Positions 25,301-37,292 of a DNA stretch of 60,000 bases are shown here, one piece after another (within the stretch, counting starts at the first letter, position 1; every line of letters starts with the position of its first letter). Location: contig JAQGDQ010000220.1 of assembly GCA_030141605.1 (NCBI GenBank), positions 103,786 through 163,785 on the forward strand, read 5' to 3'. A program made the translations under genes and the position numbers. The DNA is from Tubiluchus corallicola (Eukaryota; Priapulida; Priapulimorpha; Priapulimorphida; Tubiluchidae). The notes under the pieces are model-generated. The model ran no database searches. It saw only the letters and a program-made list of their open reading frames with translations, and had not been told where the DNA came from.

Positions 25301-27931
25301 TTTTTCTTGTATAATATTATATTAAAGTATAATGGGACCTGTGTGTTTGCCTTAAATGTGCGTTATAATGTAGTAACTGAGTGTAGTTAATTATCTGTCA
25401 TTTCCTATATTTCTACAGCTTATGTTGATTGAATTTGAAATTGAATTTGGAGCCCCCATTGTACCTGGTTCTTCAGGAGCAATATAGTTTCTGTAATTTT
25501 TCTTACTCCTGGCTAAATTTTTCCTCAGCATTTGCAACAGAAATTTTTTGAAACCCTGACTCCTTTTTTCACTTGTACATCCATTCCAGTAAATTCATCA
25601 TCTTCACAACCGCAACTCTGACCTGGTTGCATATACTTCATTAGAGATTCAATTTCGTCGCTTGCCCTTTTTTACTTTTCGTGTATTCGGCTCCTGAAGA
25701 GTATTCCAGAATTTAGCACTCTCCAAAATTTGGCACTCTATTCAATTGCTTAGTTTGCCTGGTGATAGAGCCGACCCTGGTTATCATTATTAGGGGGAAG
25801 AGGGCACCATAACGAGGTTTCGCTGTATAAAAATTATAGAAAAGTTTGTTCCCGTGTAAACACAAAATTCACCTACTTGCTTTTAGGGCGAAGCTGTTCA
25901 ACAAGCAACGACATGCAGAAAAGATACAGATGAAGAAAACGTGAGTGAACATTTTTTGTATGTAATTGAGTGGCATTGTGATTGTGAACTGTATTTGCTT
26001 ACAAGTACTTAGTAGCAGTGGCATAGCTAATGGGTGGAGTCGGAGTGGTGGTTCGCCCTGGGTGGCACTTTTCAAAGGTCAGCATTTTGATTAAGTGCAA
26101 TGAAAAAGTTGAATCTGTCAGACCAACAGATATGCAAAACACCTGGTGATTTGATTTTCTATGAAAACTGTCCTGACGGCATCTCTTCGCGTCATCATGC
26201 CAAATGAGGATGATAACTAGTAATTTAATATGATTGTTGTAATGTTTGTAACATAGTATGTCTTTGCTTTCAAAGTGTGTGCGCTGCACACATTTTGAGT
26301 TAACTGTATAATCGCGCTTGTTGCTGTATTCTGCCTCGCTTTTTGCCGGTATATTTGTCGCTGGTGTTTGGTTTCTATAAAACTGGTGTCATTGCTATTA
26401 GTTCTGTTTACCTGATGATTGTCATTCCATGGCTTCTTGGTAATGTACTTAAACATTTTTTGTATATCTCAGTCATAACATATGAATTTAAGCACTTCAT
26501 TGACATAATTACTTTTGGATCTATTAAGTAATTTACGAACACAAAATTCGACTTTATCTTTGGAATCTTTTGATGACAATAAACGTTTATTTACTCAACT
26601 GTTACGATGTTCATAATTCTCCGTTAAGCGTAGCAACATCTTAGAAGTCAGTCCAGAAGCCAGACATCTTAGAATCGTCTTCAGTTACTATTCTAATGCT
26701 CTTTTCTGTGTTATCATTTGAAGAGAATTTTGAGCACCACAATTTTTGATTTTTTAAAAATATAGGGTGAAGATAAGTTGCAGAATCAGTATTTCTGCAA
26801 CGTATTGCAAATAACAGGCAACACTGCTAAATTATACACATCTAAAATTTTCCTACATAAACATTTTTGTGAGGGGTGACACGAAATTTAAGTATCACAC
26901 TGGGCACCACAAGCTGTGGCTACGCCACTGCACAGTTGTCGAAAGATGGCTTGAGTATCACGCTTGGTGTCACTAGCTTTTGCTATGTTACTGCACAGGT
27001 TGAAGTTCAGAATGGCTAAGAACGCTTGCTTTGTTGCTGTGGCTACTTTTAACTGTTTAGCTAAAATTTCTTGTGTATGTTTTGAAAATGTTTGGTAGCA
27101 AACTAAGAATACTTTTTTTCAATTCAATCGATTTATGCTGCATGATAAACAAATAATTATGCATCACCAGTACATTTATAAATCAAATTTTCGTTAATAC
27201 AACAAAATTAAGATACAATTCTTAAATTCTGCACTAGAGACTTAAGAAGCAGCTCATATTAGGCTACTAGAGTTAGTAGTGAGAAAAAAATTAACAACAT
27301 ACTGCTGATAGTAAACAAGAGTTACAGTGGGCTTTAGTAGTATTTTGTAATAACGATGATGTAAACTGATGTGTGGTGCAGAGAAATGATAAATGTTTTA
27401 ACACTACTTGTACTAGAAAACAGGCAAGCTGGTGTTTAGGTTTCCATGTTATATGTCATGTTTTAATATGTTTTTGCAGCCTCAAATTGCATGAGCAGAG
27501 GCACACCAGGCAGAAAGAGAAGGATGTTGCCATGGAAGGAGCAGTGCCTGCATTCTTATTGGACAGAGAGAGACAGTCACGAGCCAAAGTTTTGTCTAAT
27601 ATGATTAAACAGAAGAGGAAAGAAAAGGCTGTAAGCATTACTCTTTGTTGTAGTAGATACAGTAGGCACCGCTTAATAGACTCACTTTGGGATGGAAGCG
27701 TGTTGACCTAATTAATTGACTGAATCTATTAGTTGAACGGTGTAACTTATTACTACTATAGAAGTATGAAAAATATTGAGTGAATTATGCGGAGTTATTT
27801 AAGTCACTTGCTGACAGTTTTTTTTTTATATATTTCAATACGAGCAGGTCTTACCAGGTGTTTTTGAGTCAATTAGGTAACTGATTCTAATAACCATGAG
27901 TGTAATAAATAGTGCCTATTGTATATGAAAG

Positions 27932-28027
<96 letters not shown>

Positions 28028-28071
28028 CCTCCCTCCCTCCCTCCCTCCCTCCCTCCCTCCCTCCCTCCCTC

Positions 28072-28154
<83 letters not shown>

Positions 28155-31100
28155 CTCTCTCTTTCTCCCTCTCTCCCTCCCTCCCTCCCTCCCTCCGTCT
28201 GCTCTCTTTTTCCCCCTATCTTTTAAAGCCTTGTAATGTATTTATTTATTTCACTTATAAATAACCCATAAATTCGTCTCCCACTAGTTGTCTCTCTGCA
28301 CAGTTGTTGGCAAAGAAAGTTGCTGATTTTGTTGCCGTTAAGCGTAATAGAAATTATTTTGTTTTCAGGGAAAATGGGACGTGCCTTTGCCGAAAGTTCG
28401 AGCTATCGGTGATGCGGAAGCATTCCGGGTTGTAAAAACTGGAAAAACAAGGCGTGAGCTGAATTTATTTATTTTTTCCCTGATTATCGAGTATCACCAA
28501 TTCATGTTGTATGTTCATGATATGACTAATTTCTGAACTAGGGATGTTAAATGATGCAAATTGGGTGATATGATAATGCTGCGATATGATAACGATAAAC
28601 TGTTTTTCAGCTGACACGATGTGATACAATAAATTATTTCGAACAATAAAAACGATACTGAAGTTAGGCTATTTATGCAACAACAGAAGAAGTATCATTA
28701 ATAATTAAAATTATTAAGTGCGTTCAATGCTGTATACTTAAAATGGCTGCTAGTTCTGAAACACAAGTTTGTTTGTGTAATTATTCATAAATAAGCTGTG
28801 ACAGATAAACATATTACTGTGATAAAAATATTTACACATGTGAGCTACTCATGTCTGGGAAAGTGACACTAAAAATACTGTACCTTGTATTTGACATCTG
28901 TGCGTCAGTATGAAAGTGTGTACTGCCAAATCATTTTCTTGTACATTCACCTGGCAATGACGGTATAAAATGATTTGGCATCTGACAAGCTTATAATTTT
29001 AAGTAATTCTTTTTATTCACTTCTTTGCATTGTTACTGTAAATAAACAGATAAGAAAAGTGAAGCGAATTTATAAAGGTAAGCGATAAGCAACGATACAT
29101 GCCAAATTCAATGCGAAAACGGTGTTCCTAGAATAATGTCGATACGATGACAATAAAACAAATTTTTCGTATTGATATACGATAATCGATAATTATCGAT
29201 ACGTATTGTTATTGTTAGCAATCCATTTCTGTACCCTGCACAATAAATGTTTAGCAGAAACAGTTGAGCAAGAACTTTGTTTTGCAAAGTTTCACGTAGT
29301 GTTGTGTTTACAAATTGGTTGTGCACAGAAAATCAAGGTGTGGTACACTTGAAGTAGTCCTAGTGTGGAAACTTGTTGCAAAACAAATGCATAAGCATGG
29401 AAGATGTGTTATTAGCAATTTTTTTTTAAATATGACAACAATTTGTGCAACAGACAAAAAGTTCTGTCAGGGGGAAACATGGGTAACGAAACTTTGCAAC
29501 TTGGTAGTGAACGAGGCATTTTCAATTGAGGACCTACAGTATCAGGAAAGCATTGTAGCTAATATATATATATATATATACAGGTAGCATTATTATTCGA
29601 TGCAGTAGTGAATAAAATTCATAAGATTCATACGGGATGATTTTTCGTGTCCTGCCCCATTTTGAAGTATAGTAAAATGTATACATTTTAACACACATAA
29701 TAATGTCATTGCATTTCTGATAATTAAGTGATAGGTTAAAAACTTAATTAACGGCGGGCGAGCCCAGCTAATGATGATGTCACAGACGAACACAATGTTC
29801 AACAGTACAAATATTATATGAATGTGTTTGTGAAAGCAAAAACTGAAGTACAGTGCCACGGTACAACAGTCAGTGTAATATACAAAAACTCCGCAAAGGT
29901 AAAATTGAAATTTTAAATTTACTGCTGTGTTCACGCATGAGCTCTTGAATGTGGGCACTCACAAACGAACAGCCCTAAACTGAGTGCAGTACCTGTTTTT
30001 CATGCAATGGGTTTCTGAAATGCAGGTGCTATTGCCTGTCTAACTAGCGAATTGTGAAATGCATGTAACAGTGAAGAACTAGTGGCGTGAACACAAAATT
30101 CCGTTTCTGTGGCAATAATTCTTTCATGTAAGACATTTTTGAAAAAGATAGTGTTTCCTTTCAATATTTTAAAGGGTAGATTGTTTTGATGTGCAGTTTA
30201 AGATTGGGTCTGCTTTTCCTTTAAATGATATTTTTTTGCTTATAATTGCTTAACTGTACATATACACATAAATTTGCATTTTGTAGGGAAAGGTTGGAAG
30301 CGCATGGTTACAAAAGCAACATATGTCGGTGAAGGTTTTACTAGGAAGCCTCCAAAGTTTGAAAGGTTTATCAGGCCAATGGTTCGTATGCGTTGTGGCT
30401 TATATTTTTTTACGTGTTGCAGATGTAAAATTGTGATTTGTGATGGAGAGAATAGCTGAGTTGTCATGGCATAGCCTCAGCCAGACAGTTAAGCAGTATC
30501 GAGCATAGTTAGTAGGTGGTTGGGTGACCCCGACAAACAGCAAAACTAGTTCTGGATGATTTCGCCTAGCATACTGTTTAGTTGAGACACTCTGTCATCT
30601 TAGATAGTTATCCACTTCTGTTTATGTTGAATGGGTCATTTTTATGGTCAAAATTCGACAATTTGGTTTCATGGAAAGCATCAATTAAGGAATAAAGTTT
30701 TGAAAGGTCTTTTTGCATGCAGTTTAGAATAATCTGGAGTTAAAATATTGATCAATTTATTAGAGTTAATGCTTTATTATGCCACTTTAACACTTTTCAC
30801 CAGTGCTAGAAAATATAGTGTCTCATAAGTCACTTTGCACTTCGGTTTTAATTTTCTTCTTAATTTTTTTTTTATATACAAAAGCTTGTATCTATCTACA
30901 TATATGCATATATATTTATAAGTAAAAAGAATTGCCAAAGGCTATATATGTATATGCAAAAGGAGTCTTTGGCAATTCTTTTTGCTTATGTTTTTACTGG
31001 AACTCAGTTGCTACGGCAATGACCGTAATGTTAGTAATGAGGTCCAAGATTGGTCTCTGAGGCTCTTGAGGTCCCTGAAGAAGGTAGCGAAAACAACAAA

Positions 31101-33758
31101 GCATACTACTCAGTGACGGCTTGTTTATAGGTACTGTTGAACTGCAGCACCCTATTTTCACTCAATATTATCAATAATATTCAATATAATAAGCCTTTTT
31201 CTTTAGTTCTTTCTTTATGCTTGTACGGAACCAGACCACGTGAGGGCACTACTGTTTGCTTCACAGCTCAGCACAGTGCAATGCGGTGTTTGGCTGCTGT
31301 GTGCATGAGGCCATGCGCACATGTCTGAGCCCTGGTAGAGAAAGTACTGTCGCTCACACAGTTTGTTGTCAGTTGTTACGTGCTTACTGTGAATGAATCA
31401 AGCTTGAACTGCAACAATTTAGGGCATTAGTAAGCAAAAAATATTTTTTTGATAAGGATTTTATCAAGTTTATGTGTAAATTTTCGTATTTTTGTTTGTC
31501 AAAAATTACAATTACAACATAAAAAATTACGTATGTTTGTTTCATTTTACACAGTATTAAAACAATGGCTAAAACTTTTCTGAAGCAGCACCCCCACTAA
31601 TTTTAGCTATGAGCTGTTACTGGTACTAGTGCAGTAGTTCTTTTCAGATTTTCGTCCAAGTTGACTGAAAGAATTGCCGGATGTTTTAGTCAAATGTATT
31701 TTGACTTATGAGACACCCTGTAAAATGTTCTTTGCAGCAATGGCAGTTAATTCAAATTTAAAAGTTTTTGGCTTTTGAACAAATATCCTTTCTTTGCAGG
31801 CTCTGAGGCTTAAAAAAGCTCATGTGACACATCCAGAATTGAAAGCAACTTTCTGTTTACCGATTATTGGTGTGAAGAAAAACCCAACCTCACCTCTGTA
31901 TACTTCATTAGGAGTTATGACCAAGGGGACAGTGATAGAGGTAAGGCATTGTACCTCATTAGAGTTTTATTGTGACAAATTAATGCCATATGACTGCTTA
32001 TGTAGATTTCTGCCCAAATGACTTTGGTCATGTTCTGTTTTTAACATTAGTATTGTTTCATCTTAGCAATTATTTTTACACAGCTTTATGAAGTACTGTT
32101 TTTTGAATTTAAAGGAAAAGGCAGTTCTCTCTGGAAGTTGAACTTATTTTAATATTTGAAAAGAATGTTAGAAAGTTTAATTTGTGATAAGCGCCTCGTG
32201 TAATTAGTAAAGTCAATTTAATGTTGCGATCACTTCAAGCTTGGGTGAATTATTTTGAAAGAAAAATGGCATCATCTGGTTACTGTGCAATATAAACACT
32301 TATCTCGCCAAGTCCTTGAGAAAACATTTTTGCAGCTGCAATCACTGTTATCAACTATAAACAGTCCAAAATGTTACAGAGAGAGAGACTATTAATTTAT
32401 TTTTTTACGTTTTGATTGATCTCATTGCCCACTATGTAATGAAAGCAAGTTACCAAATAATATAATAATTTCCATCTCGGTTAGTTAACCCTGACAGAGT
32501 AACAGAATAATTCTAAAACTGAACTTTACGAACAAAGTAACCCAGCTGGCACCTACTATCTGAAAGATAACACATGCTTATCTGAAAATCAACAAAAGTT
32601 TGCAAATTGATTATGTAGAGTAACACTTGGTACTATAGTTGTGTATTTTAAGGTTTAACCCAGTAAATTAGAGCTATGTAAGAACTTCAAAGTTATTGCT
32701 ATTTATCTGATGGCTAATTTTTTCACAAACACAATTAGACATAATGCTAGAATAGCGGAACCTGCAGCAGTTTTGCTATGCGCATACCTTCACGGCTTTC
32801 ATGCTGTTCACCAGGTCATGTCATTTTTTTCAAAGATGCATGTAGTGAGGTTTGTTTAGCAGAAAATCAGAATGATTCAGATTTGTTTTGCATTTTTAAG
32901 CAACACATTTTATGTGCCTATATATATTGTATGGTAATTTCAATATTTTTAATTGCATATTAAAATACTGTGAATGTTGTTTGGGGGTTGATTTTTCCTT
33001 TAACAGGCAAAGAAGTAGTATAATGAAAACTTCAGTATAGTATTCGCAATAGTATAGTAAGTCCTCGCTTAACGAAGCTAATGCATTCCAGCAAAACACG
33101 CCGTTAAGGGAAACATAGTTATGTGAAACAATGCCTTCCATAGAAAACAATATAAAAGCGTGCAGTTATGTTCCAGGAGGAAAATTCTATAGTGCTTGGC
33201 TGTATCTGATTGCCTGCTATCTGTTTAGTTGTGATGCGGATCTGGGTTAAGTAGTGGGCTTCTTGATAGAGTACAAATGCAGTAAATATGACTCTAGTGT
33301 TTAAAGTAAGGCAAAAAAGTCGTCGTTAAAATGAAACATGCGACGTTAAGTGAGAAAAAAGTGCCAAATGATTAGTGTCGATAAAAGTAAATGTAACGTC
33401 GCTAAGCAGGGAGTCATTAACCGAAGACTTACTGTAAATGCTGATATACGTCAGGAAAGGTTTGTATGATCATTTTTTTATAAATTTTATTAATGTTGCA
33501 GAATTTGATGAAATCACTGCAACTTTGCAGTTTGTTGCTCGTAGCACAAGAGCTGTGGCAAGATTAACACAGTAATTATTTGTTTAAAGTAATACCAATA
33601 AAACCAGTAGTACTAGCTAATATTTTGTTATATTGCAGGTTAATATCAGCGAGCTCGGTCTAGTCACACAAGGTGGAAAGGTGATCTGGGGGAAGTACGC
33701 TCAAGTGACGAACAATCCGGAAAATGATGGTTGTGTAAATGCCATCCTACTGGTATAA
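22361..33758 (+). CDS. NSA2: NSA2 (TINP1) ribosome biogenesis protein, complete, 9 exons
   Basis: Nucleolar GTPase-cycle-associated factor of pre-60S ribosome maturation; N-terminal helices plus a C-terminal eS8-like beta domain. Exons: 22361-22363 (ATG alone, then GTAAGG), 23238-23305, 24150-24215, 25887-25940, 27480-27630, 28369-28453, 30287-30381, 31800-31940, 33639-33758. Phases all fit and give exactly 260 residues, the same as human NSA2. Conserved blocks: [147 protein letters not shown]. The introns carry many transposons, making an 11.4-kb gene for a 783-nt CDS. Confidence 0.97.
22364..23237 (+). other. NSA2 intron 1
   Basis: Includes a GC-richer patch (22740-22900) with an antisense 66-codon ORF of no known family, and a degenerate repeat of GCTGGAAGCCAGATGCTGG-like words at 22870-23150. 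No mobile-element protein is seen. Confidence 0.5.
23560..23702. mobile_element. MITE family C, degenerate partial copy
   Basis: The left part ACAATAGGTGCCGTG resembles the family C terminus (ACAGTAGGCACCGCTTAATA). The right part shares TAGTACGGGCC, AAAACTGTCTGCAGTTGACT and CAAATAA with copies at 50724 and 58645. In NSA2 intron 2. Confidence 0.5.
25032..25825. mobile_element. pogo-like MITE (family E) interrupted by a second element
   Basis: The left terminus CAGTCAAACCTCTATATATG and right terminus ATAACGAGGTTTCGCTG form an imperfect inverted repeat, with TA following the right end. Sub-terminal CATTAAGCGAGTTTGG and ATAACGAGG are also mirrored. The outer element is split by a CAGGGCC-type element at 25193-25779. 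In NSA2 intron 3. Confidence 0.6.
25193..25779. mobile_element. CAGGGCC-terminus DNA transposon remnant nested in family E
   Basis: Termini CAGGGCCAGCTCT and AGAGCCGACCCTG are inverted repeats with two mismatches. The interior has GTGCCCCCTCCT, which is typical of such non-autonomous hAT-like elements. An 8-bp flanking duplication is not clear (ACTGGCAT versus GTTATCAT). Confidence 0.5.
26016..26930. mobile_element. CAGTGGCRTAGC-type DNA transposon remnant
   Basis: The left end CAGTGGCATAGCTA and right end GTGGCTACGCCACTG form an inverted repeat of about 14 bp enclosing 915 bp. The right end is followed by a diverged direct duplication of the last 50 bp (26951-26999). No transposase is readable. 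In NSA2 intron 4. Confidence 0.5.
27115..27412. repeat. Interspersed repeat family H, copy 1
   Basis: Aligns over about 290 bp with 53345-53635 in the same orientation. Shared words include GAGACTTA-GAAGCA, AGAATTAGTA, TAACATA and GTGCAGA-AATGA-AAATGTTT. It has no coding content and ends shortly before NSA2 exon 5. Confidence 0.55.
27660..27921. mobile_element. MITE family C, full-length copy
   Basis: Left end CAGTAGGCACCGCTTAATAG, right end AATAAATAGTGCCTATTG, flanked by TA on both sides. Interior words (TTGGGATGGA, GAGTCAATTA) match the copy at 50724-51071 in inverted orientation. It starts 30 nt after the donor of NSA2 exon 5. TA duplication and CAGT termini fit Tc1/mariner-pogo MITEs. 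Confidence 0.75.
27931..28200. repeat. (CT)n/(CCCT)n compound microsatellite
   Basis: CT run, then about 13 CCCT units at 28021-28074, then CT again and a degraded CCCT tail. Lies in NSA2 intron 5, about 170 nt before exon 6, directly after a family C MITE. In the NSA2 transcript it reads as a long polypyrimidine tract. Confidence 0.97.
28539..29230. mobile_element. Interspersed DNA-element remnant, family G copy 1
   Basis: Begins TAGGGATGTTAAATGATG and contains GATATGATAACGATAA, CTGTTTTTCAG and ACAATAAATTATTT. Near its end are AATAATGTCGATACGATGAC and TATCGATAATTATCGATA. The same words in the same order occur at 36190-36732. Non-coding, in NSA2 intron 6. Confidence 0.55.
30919..30988 (+). 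other. 22-bp perfect-stem hairpin in NSA2 intron 7
   Basis: The arm 30919-30940 (TAAGTAAAAAGAATTGCCAA plus AG) pairs with 30967-30988 (CTTTGGCAATTCTTTTTGCT plus TA) with a single G:U, loop 26 nt. The size resembles a pre-miRNA hairpin, but there is no proof of processing. A small fold-back insertion is an equal alternative. Confidence 0.55.
31111..31630. mobile_element. DNA-element remnant, family F copy 1
   Basis: Starts CAGTGACGGCTTGTTTATAG, ends AGCTATGAGCTGTTACTGG, and aligns in reverse complement with 35384-35826 (shared GCAGCACCCCCACTAATTTT, TAAAACAATGGCTAAAA, GCACATGTC). Ends CAGTGACGGC and GCTGTTACTG are inverted repeats, suggesting a hAT-like non-autonomous element. In NSA2 intron 7. 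Confidence 0.6.
33054..33434. mobile_element. MITE family D (pogo-like)
   Basis: Left end TAGTAAGTCCTCGCTTAACG and right end CATTAACCGAAGACTTACTG are inverted repeats of about 20 bp; the right end is followed by TA. Internal CGTTAAGGGAAAC and GACGTTAAGTGAGAA show sub-terminal mirror words. In NSA2 intron 8, 204 bp before exon 9. Confidence 0.7.
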
Positions 33759-34187
33759 ACAAGTGAACGTTTTTGTAATTGTGTACAGAAGAAGCAAACT
33801 TTTCAAGATGATCGCAGACAGAAGTGGTTGCAATGTGCTACAGCAGGTCAACCCCTGCGCATGCAGCAGACTGGATAGCCTTGGTAACGAGTCGGAAACC
33901 AACCTATTATGTGGATGGTGCAACTGTTACCGGAGAACCAGCATTTTCTTATTTGTTATCATTATTTTTGTTCTACATTTGAGTAAAAAAAATGAACATT
34001 TTGTTAGAGAATATCAAACAAAAAGATACAGAGTCTAGAAGTTTGCATTATTATACTGACCTAAATTTGTTTGGGTGAAATTTTATTTCATATTGGAAAT
34101 ACTCAATTGAAATATTGTCAGTACTGTACAATTTTTTTGGTTTTTAAATGTCAACAATACATTATTGAACTTAAAGAAGGAAATGTA

Positions 34188-34210
34188 GCAGCAGCAGCAG
34201 CAGCAGCAGC
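34188..34210. repeat. (GCA)n microsatellite in NSA2 3' UTR
   Basis: Seven to eight GCA/CAG units about 430 nt after the NSA2 stop and 28 nt before a candidate polyadenylation signal. Confidence 0.95.
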
Positions 34211-34237
34211 AAAAAGTACTTGACAAATGTAGTGAAA

Positions 34238-34243
34238 AATAAA
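34238..34243 (+). promoter_or_regulatory. Candidate polyadenylation signal AATAAA of NSA2
   Basis: First AATAAA on the plus strand after the NSA2 stop, giving a 3' UTR of about 500 nt. A T-rich stretch follows. Plausible, but not proven from sequence. Confidence 0.5.
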
Positions 34244-34430
34244 ATGTTTTATTTATCTTTCTGAATACATTTTTTCTAAATGTTGTTGCTCATGTTTGCT
34301 TGTTAGCTCCACAACAAACTGCAGACTATCCAACGAAATCAATATATTATTAATCTTTTGCTATATCATGTTTATTATGTTACACGTCAAAGATTATGCT
34401 AATTGTGCTTTGTTTCTGCATCTTCATTCG

Positions 34431-34905
34431 GGGCATAGCCAGGTTCTAAAGTCAGGTAGAGCAAGCACATGAAAAGGGACCGTGACATGTACCAAACAAT
34501 TTTTAATGCATTGATTGTACATTTTAATTTTATGTGTAAAATCAAAACATGAGGAAGATGCAGTCTTAAAGGAAGTACAAAATTGTTATTTTATATAATT
34601 AAGGACAATATGTATAATAAAACGTAAAGACACTGAAACTTGCCTTTGCAATATCAGTAGGCCTACTAGTAGACAATCATATCTGGACAATCGTGTGCAC
34701 AAGAATATACTATAATAATTAGATGTGGGTCAATTTTATCTTTGGTTTAAACAGTCAACCTTGACAAATGAGTTGCATAAATGTGCGCTCATTTCCAAAC
34801 ACGGGATGCAGGTTGGTCAAATAAAGAATGACTCCATTGTTGAAAGTGCCAATTTTGAAAAATGTGCCCGGTGGAGCGGTTGCTCCTCTACTAGCTACAC
34901 CACTG
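34431..34905. mobile_element. GGGCATAGCC-terminus element, family J copy 1
   Basis: Left end GGGCATAGCCAGGTTCTAAA, right end ACTAGCTACACCACTG (imperfect inverted repeat). Shares with 57345-57945 the words CAATTTTTAATGCATTGATT, AGGTTGGTCAAATAAAG and ATGACTCCATTGTTGAAA in the same order. Non-autonomous. Confidence 0.65.
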
Positions 34906-35383
34906 TCTTCATTCTGTTCTTGTTCTAAGCAGATAATTCTGACATATAATGAATTTCGCATATACTGGCACATCCGAAAATTTGTGGAGCAGATAAAAAC
35001 TTGGTCTAGAAATTCGGCAAAAAATATTCTATGGCAGATTACTTATTCTCTTTGTCCCATATTGTGCAACATTTGCCACTGTTTGCAGCTGTTACGATTC
35101 ACTAGATGCTGAAATGACATGGGTTGACTATATTTTTCCTCAAATAGATATTTTGTTGTGTTCCAAACAGCAGTATGGCGGATACACATATTATACATTA
35201 AGTTTATTAACACAGTGAAAGCCCAGTGTCTGTAGACAAAACACTACAAAATAAATTACTCAAATTTACACTTGTAAATTATAGAAGTTTCACAAAGTCA
35301 CTCCAGGGGATAAAGGAAATTTAACAAACAAATTACGGTGCACTCTTACATTTCCTGTCTAGTGTGAACATTATTTTCAACTA

Positions 35384-35826
35384 GTGGCAGCCTGTAGCTA
35401 AAATTAGTGTGGGGGTGCTGCTTCAGAATATTTTTAGCCATTGTTTTAATATTGTGTAAAATGAAACAAACATGAAAAGAAAATTTACACAAAAACTTGA
35501 AAAAACCTTAAACAAAACACTTGCACAACAGGGTCGGCACCGTGTGAGCGACAGTGCTGTCTCTACCTAATGTGCAGCTTCTTATTTCGGACATGTGCGC
35601 CTGGCCGCATGTGCTCAACAGCTGAACAGCGGACCTGTGAAGCGCACAGTTCCATACAAGGACTTTTGTAATTTTTTTCATGAACTAGGGGGTGGCTATT
35701 GTCAATAAGCTTAAAAATTATATAATGTACAAATATAATGAAAGACTCATATTGAATGTTATTGATAATATCGGGTGAAAATAGGGGGCGTTGCAGTTCC
35801 GCAGTGCCTATACACGAACCGGCACT
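35384..35826. mobile_element. DNA-element remnant, family F copy 2 (inverted)
   Basis: Reverse-complement relative of 31111-31630: CTAGTGGCAGCCTGTAGCTA at the left, CCTATACACGAACCGGCACT at the right. Confidence 0.6.
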
Positions 35827-36189
35827 GTTTTGAATGAAAAGACAGTTATTGTGCAGAAATTTTACAATATATAATGCTAAATAGAACAAGAGTCTTATCA
35901 GCACAATCTGTGTTCATTTTGAGTGCAAAAAAATCATCAGATGGGACTTTTATTACATCGCTGTGCTCTAATTTTGGTAGCAATCTTAAATTTACAAAAC
36001 ACAAGTTTTACTTTTGCTCAATACGTGATTACAAATGACCAACTGCTGCTTTTGCAACTTTCAGCAGGCTTACTTTAGCATTAAGATAATTAAGAGTTTT
36101 AAAAGCAGTTTAACTATTTAAGCCATGTGGTTTTTTGTCTCAGTCATAGAGTCGATTTCTGCACTTTGAAATCTTAAAAGACACGTTAA

Positions 36190-36732
36190 ATAATACAAAT
36201 ATGGTGACACGACAACGATATGATATCAATAATCTGTTTTTCAGATGATATGATATGATATGATACAATAAATTATTTAGAATGATAAAAATGATACAGA
36301 TTGTACAGAACGTGTGGTTACTATGCAGGCTGTCTCAGTATGCTGAAACACTATGTTTGAAAGCTGTTTCCCAGTTAATGTATAGATACATGTAATCTAC
36401 GACAATGTTCTCTTCTTTGATTAATCACAAGATAATGTTAATATGTGAGCTGCGACAGTAATTATATGATGCATAGATCTATTACTACATGATAGATTTA
36501 CTTATGTAAGCTGCACTGCCTGAGATAACTGAGAAAATGCCACTAAAAATACCGCACTTCGCATCTGTGTCACTAAACCGATTGAAGATGCATAAATGAA
36601 AAAGCAAAGCGAAATGATTTTATAAGCAATAATAAGTATCAAATTCGATAAAATTATGATATTCCTAAAATAATATCGACATGAAAACAAATTTCTCGTT
36701 CGATACGATAATAAATATCGCTTACAGCCCTA
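36190..36732. mobile_element. DNA-element remnant, family G copy 2
   Basis: Same word order as 28539-29230, including CTGTTTTTCAGATGATATGA, ACAATAAATTATTT and AATAATATCGACATG. It ends CGCTTACAGCCCTA, the expected inverted partner of the TAGGGATGTTAAA start of copy 1. Confidence 0.55.
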
Positions 36733-37292
36733 CTGCATGCTTGAGAAAAATGCTGATTTCTCGACTGGCTTCTTCAGTATATTGCAACATAAACTTCTGT
36801 ATAAACCCTATAGACTATATGCTTTATAACTACAAATACATGTATCCTCCAGCTATTTCCACCCGAGTGTTTGATTCACTGTCGCTGCCTCACCGGAGAT
36901 AAATCTACTGCATTTGCAGCTTGAATGCGTCTTAAATTAAGTACTTAGCAACGACGCTTTTTCGCGCATATGTGCTGCAACCGATACTGAAAGTCTGAAA
37001 CAGCGATTTTGCCTAGAGCCCTGGCGTTTCTAATTCCTACACGGTTCTACGGCTTCTTTTCTTAAACGAAAGAAAAAAAGGGCTAATGTACGGCACAATT
37101 TCGTTTTGAAGTATTGCTTAGTGCACAAGATAGATCTTTTTTTGTTAGCGCTGTAAGAGTAATAATAGATGGTATGCATTAGAGTTCTATGTAGAGTTCT
37201 AATGCATCTTATGTTTCAAATGCTACCTAGGATACGCACAGAAATTTCAATCAGTAATTGTGAGATGGTCGTGATTCTTCCTTTCATATAAT

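Noticed and set aside
27912-28236. Leu-Ser/Pro-rich ORFs at 27.9-28.2 kb
   Set aside because: Translation of a (CT)n/(CCCT)n microsatellite.
29315-29587. 90-codon plus-strand ORF in NSA2 intron 6
   Set aside because: No recognisable motif, no splice context, ends in a (TA)n run.
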